From: Chloroflexota bacterium
GTDB lineage: Bacteria; Chloroflexota; Dehalococcoidia; Bin125
Assembly (NCBI GenBank): GCA_028874365.1
Contig: JAPPJZ010000034.1
Location: 1-64,000, forward strand
Reading direction: 5' to 3'
DNA: 64,000 bases
Shown here: positions 33,550 through 42,568 of the stretch, piece after piece
Layout: each line of letters begins with the position of its first letter
Numbering within the stretch: the stretch's first letter is position 1
The notes under the pieces: generated by a model
Database searches by the model: none
What the model saw: only the letters and a program-made list of their open reading frames with translations
What the model was told of the DNA's origin: nothing
Position numbers and translations under genes: made by a program

Positions 33550-33859
33550 CGGTTTGCGGCGAAAGCTCGCTGCACTGAACGATGTGCGCGAAGCGGCGCA
33601 AGCGGAGGAGGCGACGATGGCCGACGTCGCGACCGTTCGGCGGGCGCTGCTGCTCGAGTCCGAGCGGCTGGGCCGGCGCGAGCGAATATCGGTGACGATG
33701 CTGATGGAGCACTCGGAGGAAGATCTGCGTCGCCTGGACCTGTTTCAGATCATCGGTCACCTGGACGCGGAGGGGGAGATCGCCAACGTGGAGCAGGACT
33801 CGTTCGGGAATCTCAAGTTTGATCTGGCGACGCTTCGGGAGGGATCGGATCGGGATTGA
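33536..33859 (+). CDS. Small protein of unknown function
   Basis: The 107-residue protein starts MGLFDGLRRKLAAL, an amphipathic helix that could sit on the membrane surface. ATG 33536 has GGGGAG 8 nt upstream, inside the preceding gene. The body is helical with alternating charge (RRALLLESERLGRRERISV, HSEEDLRRLDLFQIIGHLD). No family is recognised. The start of both this and the preceding protein (short hydrophobic plus DGL/DRL motif) is alike. Confidence 0.55.
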   Translation: MGLFDGLRRKLAALNDVREAAQAEEATMADVATVRRALLLESERLGRRERISVTMLMEHSEEDLRRLDLFQIIGHLDAEGEIANVEQDSFGNLKFDLATLREGSDRD

Positions 33860-33974
33860 TGATCGCACTATGCAGGTTATGTTGTGTTTTGGGCTCTAGG
33901 GGCGACATAACGTGCCCTGTTGCGCTCACCGTAGTGCAGGTCAGGTTGCGGGCATCTTCCTACCCCGAGGTGAG

Positions 33975-34020
33975 TGCCCCCCTCTGCCTTCGGCATCTCC
34001 CCCCGCTTCGCGGGGGGAGA
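33975..34020. repeat. Intergenic palindromic repeat, family A, copy 4
   Basis: TGCCCCCCTC-TGCCTTCGGCA-TCTCCCCCCGC-TTC-GCGGGGGGAG is almost identical to copy 1. It lies in the 260-nt spacer between the convergent ends of the small plus-strand gene and the YceI gene. The spacer holds no further coding signal. Confidence 0.85.
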
Positions 34021-34119
34021 GGGAACACAGGGCATGCGGGCACGTGGGGCGTTCGGGGGTCCTCACCCACGCCTGCGCGCGGGCGACTTTGTGTGATGTG
34101 CGGATAAGAAGCAGCGGCT

Positions 34120-35151
34120 CTAGGGAGCGCGTTCGAAGACGAGTTCGAACTCCATGATCCCGGCTTCCTCGATGGAGAGGACTCGGAATCCGGTGGGGGC
34201 TTCGATGTCGTAGTCGGTGAGGACGATTTCGGTTGAGCCGGCGACGACGACGAGTCCGTCGACGTATTGGCCTTGCAGGGCGATGCTTACCGGGTTGGTC
34301 ACACCGTGGAGATCGAGCGTGCCGTTGACCGTGACGTTCAGCGTTTCGTCGCCGACCGGCAACGCGTCGATCGGGATCGGCTCGAGGAGGACGAAGGTGG
34401 CGAAGGGATAGGTGTCCGATTCGATCCCTCGGGTGCGCAGGGCGCTGTCGCGGAAGCCCTCGTCGCTCTTGAGGGTGCGCAAATCGGCCTCGATGGTCAC
34501 GGCGGTGATTGTGACGCCGTCGAACTCAAGCGTGGCCACGATGTCGCTGGTCCGTCCGACGGCGGTCGCGGTGCCAATATTGGCGAGTTCCTCGCCGATC
34601 CGGTAACCGACGAAGGAGATGCCGCGGTCGGAGATGGTCCACGTCCCGGCGAGATCCTGCAGCGAGGGATCTTCAGGAGTCATCACTTGCTGCTCTTGCG
34701 ATTCCTGTGAGGACTGCTGTTCGGCCTGTTGTTGGGTCTGCTGCTGGGTCGACTGCTCGTCGGCCTGCTGGGGCTGTTCCTGTTCTTGCTGCTGGGACCC
34801 GTAGCCGTAGGCGTCGGCCGACTGTTGTTGTTCGGCCTGGTGGGGTTGGTCCTGCGCGTAAGCCGATTGTTGTTGGTCGGCGTCGTCCTGCTGAGCGGCT
34901 GTCTGCTCCTGCGCCGAGTCCTCGACGGCGGGTTCGTCCGCTTGCTGCTGTTGAGTTAGTGCCGGTTGCTCCTGCTGCTCCTCCTGGCGGATCGACTCGA
35001 CGGCCGACTGCAAGGCGGCCGGCGGAGGGGGACTGTCGAAGACGCCGAGCTGCCAGAGGACGATCAAGAGGACGGCGAGCAGTGCGCCGCCGAGCACGAG
35101 GCTGATGGCGAACAGTCGGCGCGGGCCCATGTTCAGCAGTTGGCTCAACAC
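34120..35151 (-). CDS. Membrane-anchored YceI-like lipid-binding protein with Gln-rich linker
   Basis: The protein has 343 residues. One N-terminal membrane helix (LFAISLVLGGALLAVLLIVLWQL) is followed by about 110 residues dominated by Gln, Glu, Ala and Ser (runs of QQQ). A C-terminal YceI-type beta barrel has GTWTISDRGISFVGYRIGEE, FDGVTITAVTIEADLRTL, TYPFATFVLLEP, NGTLDLHGVTNPVSI and TDYDIEAP. YceI proteins bind isoprenoid or other amphipathic lipids outside the cytoplasm. It is the last gene of the rnc-smc-ftsY run, 26 nt after ftsY. Confidence 0.88.
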   Translation of the reverse strand: MLSQLLNMGPRRLFAISLVLGGALLAVLLIVLWQLGVFDSPPPPAALQSAVESIRQEEQQEQPALTQQQQADEPAVEDSAQEQTAAQQDDADQQQSAYAQDQPHQAEQQQSADAYGYGSQQQEQEQPQQADEQSTQQQTQQQAEQQSSQESQEQQVMTPEDPSLQDLAGTWTISDRGISFVGYRIGEELANIGTATAVGRTSDIVATLEFDGVTITAVTIEADLRTLKSDEGFRDSALRTRGIESDTYPFATFVLLEPIPIDALPVGDETLNVTVNGTLDLHGVTNPVSIALQGQYVDGLVVVAGSTEIVLTDYDIEAPTGFRVLSIEEAGIMEFELVFERAP

Positions 35152-35177
35152 TTCCGCCTCCTCAAGTTATGTCGAGA

Positions 35178-36170
35178 CTAGTCGTCGGCCAGCAACGCGT
35201 CGACGAACGCAGCAGCGTCGAATGGCGCGATGTCGTCGAGCTGTTCTCCGGTGCCGGCGAAGCGTACGGGAATGCCGAGCTCCTCGGCGATGGCGAAGAC
35301 GATGCCGCCTTTGCTGGTGCCGTCCAGTTTGGCCAGGCAGACGGCCGTCACGCCGGTGGCCTGCGAGAACTGACGCGCCTGGCTGAGGCCATTCTGTCCG
35401 CTGGTGGCGTCGATCACGAGCAGCACCTCGTGTGGTGCGCCGGTATGCCTCGATTCAACGACTCGGCGGACCTTGCCCAGTTCGGCCATGAGGTTTCGCT
35501 GGGTCTGGAGGCGACCGGCGGTATCGATCAGCACGACATCGACCTGCCTCGCGAGGGCGGACTCGATGGCGTCGTAGGCGACGGCGCCGGGGTCGGCGCC
35601 TTGCTGATGGGCGACGACGGGCGCGTTTATGCGCTCGCCCCAGGTTTGTAGCTGCTCGATCGCGGCGGCGCGGAAGGTGTCGGCTGCCGCGAGGATGACC
35701 GACTTGCCCTCTTCCTGATAGGCGTGGGCGAGCTTCGCGATCGAGGTGGTCTTGCCAGCGCCGTTGACTCCGACAACGAGAACCACGTGAGGTAGAGCGG
35801 TGGCGCCTGTGCCGTTCGTCGCGTTCCACAGCGCACCGTCGGTCTGGGGACGCTCCAGTCCGGCGATCATCCGCTCGCGCAGCAATTGCCGAATCGATGA
35901 GGCGTCCAGGCCGCGCGATTCCTCGCGGATCTCTTCAACCCATTGCGCCGAGGTGGCGCCGCCCACGTCTCCGAGAATGAGGGTTTCTTCGAGTTCCTCC
36001 CAGAAATCTTCGTCGACGCGGGTGCGGGTGAAGACGCGCCTGAGCGCTCCGAGTTGGCCTTGCCTGGTGTTGGCGACGCTGCGGCGGTACTCCTCACGGA
36101 CTTCCCGCGCGTCAATGTCGTCCGGCTTGGCGTCGGCACCTTGCCGCAGACGGCGGAACAGGCTGACCAT
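35178..36170 (-). CDS. ftsY: Signal recognition particle receptor FtsY
   Basis: The 330-residue SRP GTPase receptor has an N domain (about 20-110) and a G domain with [10 protein letters not shown] (P-loop), [21 protein letters not shown] and the C-terminal [13 protein letters not shown]. The long acidic A domain of E. coli FtsY is absent; only about 20 charged residues precede the N domain. It docks SRP-ribosome complexes at the membrane. The SRP RNA gene lies about 13 kb away in this window. ATG overlaps the esterase stop by 1 nt. Confidence 0.97.
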   Translation of the reverse strand: MVSLFRRLRQGADAKPDDIDAREVREEYRRSVANTRQGQLGALRRVFTRTRVDEDFWEELEETLILGDVGGATSAQWVEEIREESRGLDASSIRQLLRERMIAGLERPQTDGALWNATNGTGATALPHVVLVVGVNGAGKTTSIAKLAHAYQEEGKSVILAAADTFRAAAIEQLQTWGERINAPVVAHQQGADPGAVAYDAIESALARQVDVVLIDTAGRLQTQRNLMAELGKVRRVVESRHTGAPHEVLLVIDATSGQNGLSQARQFSQATGVTAVCLAKLDGTSKGGIVFAIAEELGIPVRFAGTGEQLDDIAPFDAAAFVDALLADD

Positions 36171-36835
36171 CAGCTGCCCGATCCGTCGCGGAGCAGGCGC
36201 TCGGTCAACCAGGCTGAGAGATCGTGCATGCTCTGACGGCCGATTTCGTGCTGCATCGGATACTCACGGTAGTCAAGATTCATGCGCATGGCCTGGAGTC
36301 GATCGCGGGAGTTGCGGCCGCGGTCGATCTCGACGAGGGGATCGTTGGTTCCATGCTGCACGAGGAGCGGCAGGTCGGGCGCGTCAATGTGTACGTCGTC
36401 GGCCGCTTCGTCGGATAGCCACGTCGAGAGCATCGCCGCGCCGCGCCATCGGTGCGGTTCGCTGAGCGCCAGTCGATATGCCAGCGAACCGCCCTGGGAG
36501 AAGCCCATCAGTGCCAGGCGCTCGCCATCGACGTTGTAGCGCTCGCAAGCTGAGTCGACGAACACAGAGAGCGCGGCGGCTACGCGTTCGAGTTCGCCGT
36601 CCAGGGGACGGTCGTTGGGGCCGCGCTGCATCCAGGTGAACATTGGGCCATAGGAGTAGCCGGCGCCCTCGAGGCGGAACTCGGCCTGGGGGCAGATCAC
36701 TTGCAGTCTTCCTTCGGCCAGCATGGGAGCTAGCGGGGCGAGGTCCTGGCAATGCGCGCCGTGTCCGTGGAGGGCGATCAATGTGGCGTGCGGTCCGGGG
36801 CCGGCGGGAGTCCAGACGGCGTGTACGAAGTCCAT
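36170..36835 (-). CDS. Phospholipase/carboxylesterase-family alpha/beta hydrolase
   Basis: The 221-residue protein has LIALHGHGAHCQDLAPLAP (oxyanion region), nucleophile GFSQGGSLAY, acid in LVQHGTNDPLVE and catalytic His in YPMQHEIG. This matches the small cytosolic carboxylesterases (YpfH/EstB-like). There is no signal peptide. It lies between smc and ftsY, a position usually without an esterase, so its link to them is probably only transcriptional. Confidence 0.87.
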   Translation of the reverse strand: MDFVHAVWTPAGPGPHATLIALHGHGAHCQDLAPLAPMLAEGRLQVICPQAEFRLEGAGYSYGPMFTWMQRGPNDRPLDGELERVAAALSVFVDSACERYNVDGERLALMGFSQGGSLAYRLALSEPHRWRGAAMLSTWLSDEAADDVHIDAPDLPLLVQHGTNDPLVEIDRGRNSRDRLQAMRMNLDYREYPMQHEIGRQSMHDLSAWLTERLLRDGSGS

Positions 36836-36892
36836 GGGGATCAGGTTAGGGCAGAGGTTGGCGCTTCAAGTAACGTCCACGACTGCGCTGGG

Positions 36893-39800
36893 TTAACCGT
36901 CCCGGTGCGGAAGATCGTCGACGCGGACGCTGAGGAGTCGGCTGACGCCTGCGGCGCCCATCGTGACGCCGTAGATGCTGTGGGCCTGTTCGATGGTGCG
37001 TCGGTTGTGCGTGATGAGGACGAACTGAGTCTTGGAGGCGCGCTCCTGGAGGGCGTTGACGAAGCGCTCGACATTTGCCTCGTCGAGCGCGGCGTCTACC
37101 TCGTCGAGGATGCAGAAGGGGGCGGGTCGCACTTCGAGCAGCGCGAACAGGAGGGCGATTGCGGTGAGGGCGCGCTCGCCGCCGGAGAGCAGGCCGAGGG
37201 CCGAGACGCGCTTACCGGGCGGTTGGGCCTTGATATCGACGCCGAGTCGTCGAGGTTGTTCGGTTGTTTCGGTATCTTCGTCGGAGCCGATCGATTCCTC
37301 GGTCAGTACGAGCTGGGCCTTGCCGCCGCGGAACATGAGCTGGAAGTAGCGCTGGAACGCCTCGTCGACGTGCCGGCAGGCCTCGCGGAAGCGGCTCTCG
37401 ATCAGTTGCTCGAGGTCGCGCTCTGCCTGGCGCAGGGAGGCTTCAGTGTCTTTGAGGTCCGCGATCTGGGTCTCGATGCCCTGCCAACGCGCCTGTTCTG
37501 CCTCGAACTCGTGCGCTGCTCCGGGATCGACCGGTCCCAGACGCTGCAGCTTGGCTCTGGCCTCGATGACGGCGGTGTGGAGCTCCGCGACGCTCGGAGC
37601 GGCGACGGCGACGGCGGTTGGAGTTCGCGAGACGGCCGGTGCAGCTCCGTTGCCCGAGCCATTACCTGACCCGTTGGTTGTCCCATTGCCCGCGTGATGC
37701 GCGGTTCCGTTGAGCTCGAAGGCCGACTGCGTTGCGTGATGCAGCGCGCTGAGATCGATGCCTTCGGCGGCGGCTTCGGCGGCGAGACGTGCGCGCGCGG
37801 ACTCGGACTCGCGCAAGGCAGCGGAGGTTTCGATGGCCTGTCGCTCGGCATTCAGGCGAACCTGTTGCAGGCGTTCGAGTTCGGCGGCGGCCTGCGTGCG
37901 ACGGTCATTGAGGAGATCGAGGTGCTCTCGAGCGGTTTCGAGTTTGTTGGATTCGGAGGCTGTGGCGGCGGCGCGTTCCAACTCCGGCTCACGCTCGCGG
38001 ATGTTTGATTGGACGACCTCGAGTTCGCGTTTCAGGGACGACAGTCGGGCGCGATCGGAGCGGGATCGTTCGCGGATTGCGTGCTGGGCTCTCGCTTCGG
38101 CCAGCTCGGCCGCGAGGCGGTCGCGCTCCACTTCCATTGCGCTGATTTCGATGGGGCTCTGTGAACGAGCATCCTGCAGCGCCTGGGCGGTCTGGCGGAG
38201 TTGCTGCCTCGCCTGGTCGAGCTTGGAGCGTAGCTGCGCGGCGTGGTTTCGAGCGGCGCTACGTTCGGCCATTGCGGCGGAGCGGCGGCGGTTGGCAGAT
38301 TCGAGCTCGACCGCCGCGTCGGACGCCGTAGCACGCTGTTCGTCGAGTTTGGCCCTGGCGGCGGCGAGCGCGGCCTCAAGCTCGCTAATCGATCTGCCGG
38401 CCCGGCGCTGGGCGTTCAGCGAGTCCAGCTCAGTATCGATCTGGTCGCGCTCGGCGCGGAGTTCGCTCAACTGCTCAGCCAGTCGTCTCGCGCCCGGTTG
38501 TGAACCGCCGGCCTGCACGACGCCGTCGGTCCTGAACACGATCCCTGCGTGGGTGATCGCTGTTCGACCTTCGGCTGCGGCCTGGCGGGCGGCCTCGATC
38601 CCGTCGACAAACTCGACGGCGGCGATCATGGAGTCGATCAGCTCGGTGACGCGATCCGCTTCGATGGCGGACACGCGTCCGGCGTCGGCTTCGAGCCCCA
38701 GGCGGGCGGAATCGATCGCTGCGTCGAGGCTGTCGTGCAACGTGGCGTCGAGCAGCTCGCCGAATATGGCGTCGGCGCGCGCCGGGTCGTTGAGTCGTTC
38801 GTGCACGATCTTACGGAGCGTGTCGGTCGGCGCGAGACGCCGCTCGAGCGCCTCGATCTGAGCGTCGATCTGATCTGTCCGGCGAGAGAGAGATGCGTAT
38901 TTACGCTGTTGCTCCTCGGATCTCTCACGAGCATCCGCGAACTCTCGATGCAGGCGCTCGAATTCTTGCTCGGATGACTGGCATGCCGTTTGCGAGCGTC
39001 GTACGTGGCACTCGGCCTCAGCGACGGCGCCGACGGACAGACGAGCCTGCGTGGCGGCGGCCTTCCAGCGGCGAACCAGTCGTTTTGCGTCGCTGCGGGC
39101 GATGCTCTCGTCGGAGAGCGCGCGCTGATGGAGCGTGGATGCAGTGGCCTGATCGCGTTCAAGCTGATCGCGCTGGTTTCTGGTCTCTGCCAGGGAGCGG
39201 TTGATGCGCGCCAAAGCGTCCTGAGCTGCCTGGAGGTCGATGGCAGACGAACCGCCTGGCTCGCGGCCCAGGCGAGAGGAGAGATCGGAGACCTCGCGAC
39301 TGAGCCAGGAGCGCTGCTGCTGATCGAGTTCCTGTTGGTGTTCGAGCGTTCGCAGTTGGGATCTGGCGGCGCCCAACCGGGCTGCGGACTCGTCCACGGT
39401 GCGACGCGCGAGCGCAGCTTCGCGTTCGACGGCTGCCAGGTTGTTGGTCGCGTCGTCTCGACGGCGCTCGGCGTCGGATCGGGCCGCCTCCGCGGTCTGC
39501 GCCGCATCGTGGCGGACGAGCAGGTCGTGTTCCGACTCGCCGACCGCAGCTGCGAAGTAGCGCCCTTGCGCTTCGTCGAGCTGTTGCTGCAGTTCGCCGA
39601 GCCGCCGGGCTCGGCGCGCGGAGCGCTCCAGACTCTTGAGTCTTGGCGCGAGTTCGTCCCGCAGCAGGCGAGCGCGCTCGAGATGCTCCTGGGCGCGGAG
39701 TCGGCGGCGGCGGGACTCTTCCATCTCGTGGCGATGCTGGCGAACACCGCCGACCTCCTCGATCGCCTGGCGTCGTTCGTGGGGTCGCAGGCGGAGCATC

Positions 39801-40246
39801 TCATCGACAAGACCCTGGCTCATCAGGGCGAACCCGCCCGTGCCGAGACCGCTGTTGCGGAACATGTCCTGCACATCCCTGAGACGTGCGACTCGGCCGT
39901 TGACTCGAATCTCGGCTTGGCCGTCGCGGTGAACGCGACGGACGATTTCGACCTCGGCGGCGTCGAGCTCCAGCCAACGGTCGCTGTTGTCGAACTGGAC
40001 GCGGACCTCGGCGAATCCGCTTGCGGCGCGGTCTCGGCCCCCGGAGAAGACGACATCCTCGGCCCGCCTGGTACGCAAGGCGCGGCCGGAGCCGGCTCCG
40101 ATGGCCCAACGGAGGGCGTCCATCACGTTTGATTTGCCTGAACCGTTGGGACCGACGATGGCGGTGACGGGCTCGTCGAACTGCAGCGACGTTCGGGCGG
40201 CAAACGACTTGTAGCCATGCAGATCGACCGCCCGGAGTCGTGTCAT
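36893..40246 (-). CDS. smc: Chromosome segregation ATPase SMC
   Basis: The 1117-residue protein has Walker A VGPNGSGKSN (about 31-40) behind HGYKSFAARTSLQF, and two long coiled coils around a hinge (about 500-640, with VVQAGGSQPGAR-like segment). The C-terminal ATPase half has LLSGGERALTAIALLFA signature and CILDEVDAALDEANVERF Walker B. It forms the condensin core. Between the C-terminal coil and the LGPVDPGAAHEFE block is a Gly/Asn/Thr-rich insert (NGTTNGSGNGSGNG) not usual in SMC. ATG 40246 overlaps the rnc stop (ATGA); a longer open frame inside rnc is not real coding. Confidence 0.95.
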   Translation of the reverse strand: MTRLRAVDLHGYKSFAARTSLQFDEPVTAIVGPNGSGKSNVMDALRWAIGAGSGRALRTRRAEDVVFSGGRDRAASGFAEVRVQFDNSDRWLELDAAEVEIVRRVHRDGQAEIRVNGRVARLRDVQDMFRNSGLGTGGFALMSQGLVDEMLRLRPHERRQAIEEVGGVRQHRHEMEESRRRRLRAQEHLERARLLRDELAPRLKSLERSARRARRLGELQQQLDEAQGRYFAAAVGESEHDLLVRHDAAQTAEAARSDAERRRDDATNNLAAVEREAALARRTVDESAARLGAARSQLRTLEHQQELDQQQRSWLSREVSDLSSRLGREPGGSSAIDLQAAQDALARINRSLAETRNQRDQLERDQATASTLHQRALSDESIARSDAKRLVRRWKAAATQARLSVGAVAEAECHVRRSQTACQSSEQEFERLHREFADARERSEEQQRKYASLSRRTDQIDAQIEALERRLAPTDTLRKIVHERLNDPARADAIFGELLDATLHDSLDAAIDSARLGLEADAGRVSAIEADRVTELIDSMIAAVEFVDGIEAARQAAAEGRTAITHAGIVFRTDGVVQAGGSQPGARRLAEQLSELRAERDQIDTELDSLNAQRRAGRSISELEAALAAARAKLDEQRATASDAAVELESANRRRSAAMAERSAARNHAAQLRSKLDQARQQLRQTAQALQDARSQSPIEISAMEVERDRLAAELAEARAQHAIRERSRSDRARLSSLKRELEVVQSNIREREPELERAAATASESNKLETAREHLDLLNDRRTQAAAELERLQQVRLNAERQAIETSAALRESESARARLAAEAAAEGIDLSALHHATQSAFELNGTAHHAGNGTTNGSGNGSGNGAAPAVSRTPTAVAVAAPSVAELHTAVIEARAKLQRLGPVDPGAAHEFEAEQARWQGIETQIADLKDTEASLRQAERDLEQLIESRFREACRHVDEAFQRYFQLMFRGGKAQLVLTEESIGSDEDTETTEQPRRLGVDIKAQPPGKRVSALGLLSGGERALTAIALLFALLEVRPAPFCILDEVDAALDEANVERFVNALQERASKTQFVLITHNRRTIEQAHSIYGVTMGAAGVSRLLSVRVDDLPHRDG

Positions 40247-40974
40247 ACGGTCTGCTCCTCGAGCATCGCCAGCGCGTGACAGGCGGCGTCCATCTCGGCG
40301 GCCTGCTTGCTGCGGCCCACGCCTTCGGCCAGTGCCCGACCTTCCACTTCGACTATGGCGCGAAACGAGCGGTCGTGCGGCGGTCCGGTCTCTTCGACGA
40401 TTGCGTAGGTGGGCTGTGCACCGTCCTGTGCCTGGACGAGCTGCTGGAGTTGAGATTTCGAATCGGGTTCGACATCGTCCTGCGACAGCGAATCGAGGTT
40501 GGGGGCCAACAGGCGCAGGATGACGTCGCTGGCAGCGGTATCGCCGCCGTCCAGCCAGACTGCGCCGAAGACAGCTTCCAACGAGCGGCTCAACACACTG
40601 AGGCGGTCCCGCGCACCGTCGTTGGCGATTCCGGCTCCCATGAGCAGGCATGCGCCCAGACCGATCTCGCGACCGATCCGCCCGAGCGTCTCGTTGCGCA
40701 CGAGCTTCGAGCGGGCGACGGTCAGCCAGCCCTCCGTGGCGTCGGGGAAGATGAGATAGAGCCGACGGGCCACGACGGCGCCGAGGATTGCGTCACCGAG
40801 GAACTCGAGCCGTTCGTTGGATTCGAGGCCGTGCTCGGCGGCCTCGTTGAGGTACGAGCGATGGGTCAGCGCCTGCCTCAACAGCCGGTCGTCAGCGAAC
40901 TGGTACTCGAGACGGTCCTGCAACGCCTCCAATACCGTGGGTGCAGACGAACGGGGACGCTCAATCTCGGACAC
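40243..40974 (-). CDS. rnc: Ribonuclease III
   Basis: The 243-residue enzyme cleaves double-stranded RNA and processes rRNA precursors. The signature NERLEFLGDAILGAV carries the metal-binding Glu and Asp, and a second Glu is in LEAVFGAVWLDGG. The C-terminal dsRNA-binding domain runs from LQQLVQAQDGAQPTY to KQAAEMDAACHAL. The GTG start at 40974 has GGGA about 9 nt upstream. It heads the rnc-smc-esterase-ftsY-yceI run. Confidence 0.96.
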   Translation of the reverse strand: MSEIERPRSSAPTVLEALQDRLEYQFADDRLLRQALTHRSYLNEAAEHGLESNERLEFLGDAILGAVVARRLYLIFPDATEGWLTVARSKLVRNETLGRIGREIGLGACLLMGAGIANDGARDRLSVLSRSLEAVFGAVWLDGGDTAASDVILRLLAPNLDSLSQDDVEPDSKSQLQQLVQAQDGAQPTYAIVEETGPPHDRSFRAIVEVEGRALAEGVGRSKQAAEMDAACHALAMLEEQTV

Positions 40975-41002
40975 GCTGCATTCCCAAGACTTGACGGAGC
41001 GA

Positions 41003-42226
41003 GTGCTCCGGTCGATACGTCGGCGATCGCCTGTCGCCGAAGCGCTGCTTCATACGTTATGTCATTTCGTATCTGAGCGCGACGAGTCGCTGTTTCTGGT
41101 CGGAGGTCTAGTTCGCGACGTTTTGGCCGGATCGGGCGACGTGGAGGGGAATCCACCGGATATCGATCTGGCGATCGATGGTGATCCCGAACCACTCGTT
41201 CCGCTGATCGCAGCGGCCGCGGTCGCGCAACCGGTCACACACGAGCGTTTCGGCACGGCAAGCGCGACTCTCGTTGACGGCACGCGAATTGACGTTGCCC
41301 TGACCAGGAGCGAGCGATACCCGTCGCCGGGCGCGCTGCCCTCGGTGTCGCCGGCGCCAATCGAGGTGGATATGGGTCGGCGCGATTTCTCAATCAATGC
41401 GATGGCGTTGGCGTTGACCGGCGGTCGCGCAGGTGAATTGCTTGATCCGTTCGGCGGTACTGCCGACCTCAAGCGCCGGCGGATCCGGACGTTGCATCCG
41501 GAATCGTTTCGGGATGACCCAACTCGTCTGATCCGGGCCGCGCGTTACGCCTCGCGGATTGGCGCCACGATCGAGCGCCGGACAGCGAGGGATGCCGCGC
41601 GAGAGCGTCATCATCTCGCAGCGTTGACGGCGGAGCGTTTCGGCGATGCGTGGCGGCTCCTCTTGCAGGAACCGGATCCCGCCTCGGCGCTGAGCGTCGC
41701 GCGGCGGTTGGAGATCCCGCAGTCGCGGGAGCCACGATGGACGTTGCCGGCGGCCGCGCTGCGCACGAGCCAGCCTGGGGAGGTGTTCTGGGCGGGCGTG
41801 GGGCTGCTGGCGACGGATCCGAGCATCTCGGACCGGCTGCCGGGGTCGGTGGGGATGCGGCGAACGGAGCGTACGGCACTCGCGGCGGGGGTCTGGCTGC
41901 GGGGAAGACGGAGGAGTCTAGGCGGGACTCGGCGACCGTCGCGCGTTGCCGACATGCTGAGCGGCGTTTCCGACTCCGCGCTGGAAGCGGCTACGCGGCT
42001 CTGGACGGGACGATCGGGGGCGGCGGTGTCCGCGTATCTGCATGGTCGGTCGGAGGTACGCTCGCCGATTTCGCCGTCGGTTCTGATGGAGCTTGGGGTA
42101 CGCGCCGGACCAGAGCTGGGGAAGACGATCACAGAGATCGAGGGGCTGATCTGGGATGGCGAGCTGGATCCTGAGGATCGCTCGGCTGTTGCGCGATTGA
42201 AGCAGCGGATACGATTGTCGCGATGA
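41003..42226 (+). CDS. tRNA nucleotidyltransferase / poly(A) polymerase family protein
   Basis: The protein has about 407 residues. The class II nucleotidyltransferase head has LFLVGGLVRDVLAG and PDIDLAIDGD (metal-binding Asp pair), then RRDFSINAMAL, DPFGGTADLKRRRIRT and FRDDPTRLIRAARYASRIG. This is the CCA-adding enzyme / PcnB family, which repairs or adds tRNA 3' CCA. The tRNA genes here already encode CCA, so repair or RNA tailing is likely its role. The tail lacks an HD domain and is Arg-rich. The start is uncertain: GTG 41003 is used; TTG 40991 or CTG 40976 are options close to divergent rnc. Confidence 0.85.
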   Translation: MLRSIRRRSPVAEALLHTLCHFVSERDESLFLVGGLVRDVLAGSGDVEGNPPDIDLAIDGDPEPLVPLIAAAAVAQPVTHERFGTASATLVDGTRIDVALTRSERYPSPGALPSVSPAPIEVDMGRRDFSINAMALALTGGRAGELLDPFGGTADLKRRRIRTLHPESFRDDPTRLIRAARYASRIGATIERRTARDAARERHHLAALTAERFGDAWRLLLQEPDPASALSVARRLEIPQSREPRWTLPAAALRTSQPGEVFWAGVGLLATDPSISDRLPGSVGMRRTERTALAAGVWLRGRRRSLGGTRRPSRVADMLSGVSDSALEAATRLWTGRSGAAVSAYLHGRSEVRSPISPSVLMELGVRAGPELGKTITEIEGLIWDGELDPEDRSAVARLKQRIRLSR

Positions 42227-42567
42227 CAACTGAGGCTCCTGCGTCTGAAGGCATCTGGCCGTGTGTGGTCTGCGGCGAACCGGCCGAACCTGAAGCTCGC
42301 TCGGACTGTTATCGGTGCGGCGAGTTCTTTCATCTGCGCCTGACGACGACGGCGACCGGTCCGGACTGCGGCGATGTGTGGATCGACGACGAGGTGATGG
42401 CGCTGCAGTTCGCTTGTCGGAACTGCCTCGCCGAGCAGGCCGGTGAACTGACGCCGGAAGTCGATGAGCCACCCGCAGCGGAGAGCGCACCGCAGCCGTC
42501 GAAGCCGCGAGCGCGCAGAGCGAGTGGCGGCGCGACGGCCCGCGATCTCGCGCGTCGGCGGCGTTGA
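42223..42567 (+). CDS. Small zinc-binding protein, RING/PHD-like
   Basis: The 114-residue protein has a Cys/His pattern C-V-V-C, C-Y-R-C, F-H and C-R-N-C within residues 14-65, like a cross-brace RING/PHD finger. A disordered Pro/Ala tail ends in a basic RDLARRRR. The ATG overlaps the nucleotidyltransferase stop (ATGA). It might be an RNA- or protein-interaction partner of that enzyme. No known family is assigned. Confidence 0.6.
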   Translation: MTTEAPASEGIWPCVVCGEPAEPEARSDCYRCGEFFHLRLTTTATGPDCGDVWIDDEVMALQFACRNCLAEQAGELTPEVDEPPAAESAPQPSKPRARRASGGATARDLARRRR

Positions 42568-42568
42568 G

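Noticed and set aside
4962-34020. CRISPR array made of the repeated palindromes
   Set aside because: Copies are thousands of bases apart, lack regular spacers, and there are no cas genes.
36893-40651. smc extended upstream to 40651
   Set aside because: The extra about 135 residues are Arg/Pro-rich and lie inside rnc. ATG 40246 overlaps the rnc stop and begins the conserved SMC head.
40817-41002. N-terminal extension of the tRNA nucleotidyltransferase from 40817
   Set aside because: It is antisense to the start of rnc and has no family likeness. The true start is probably near 40976-41003.
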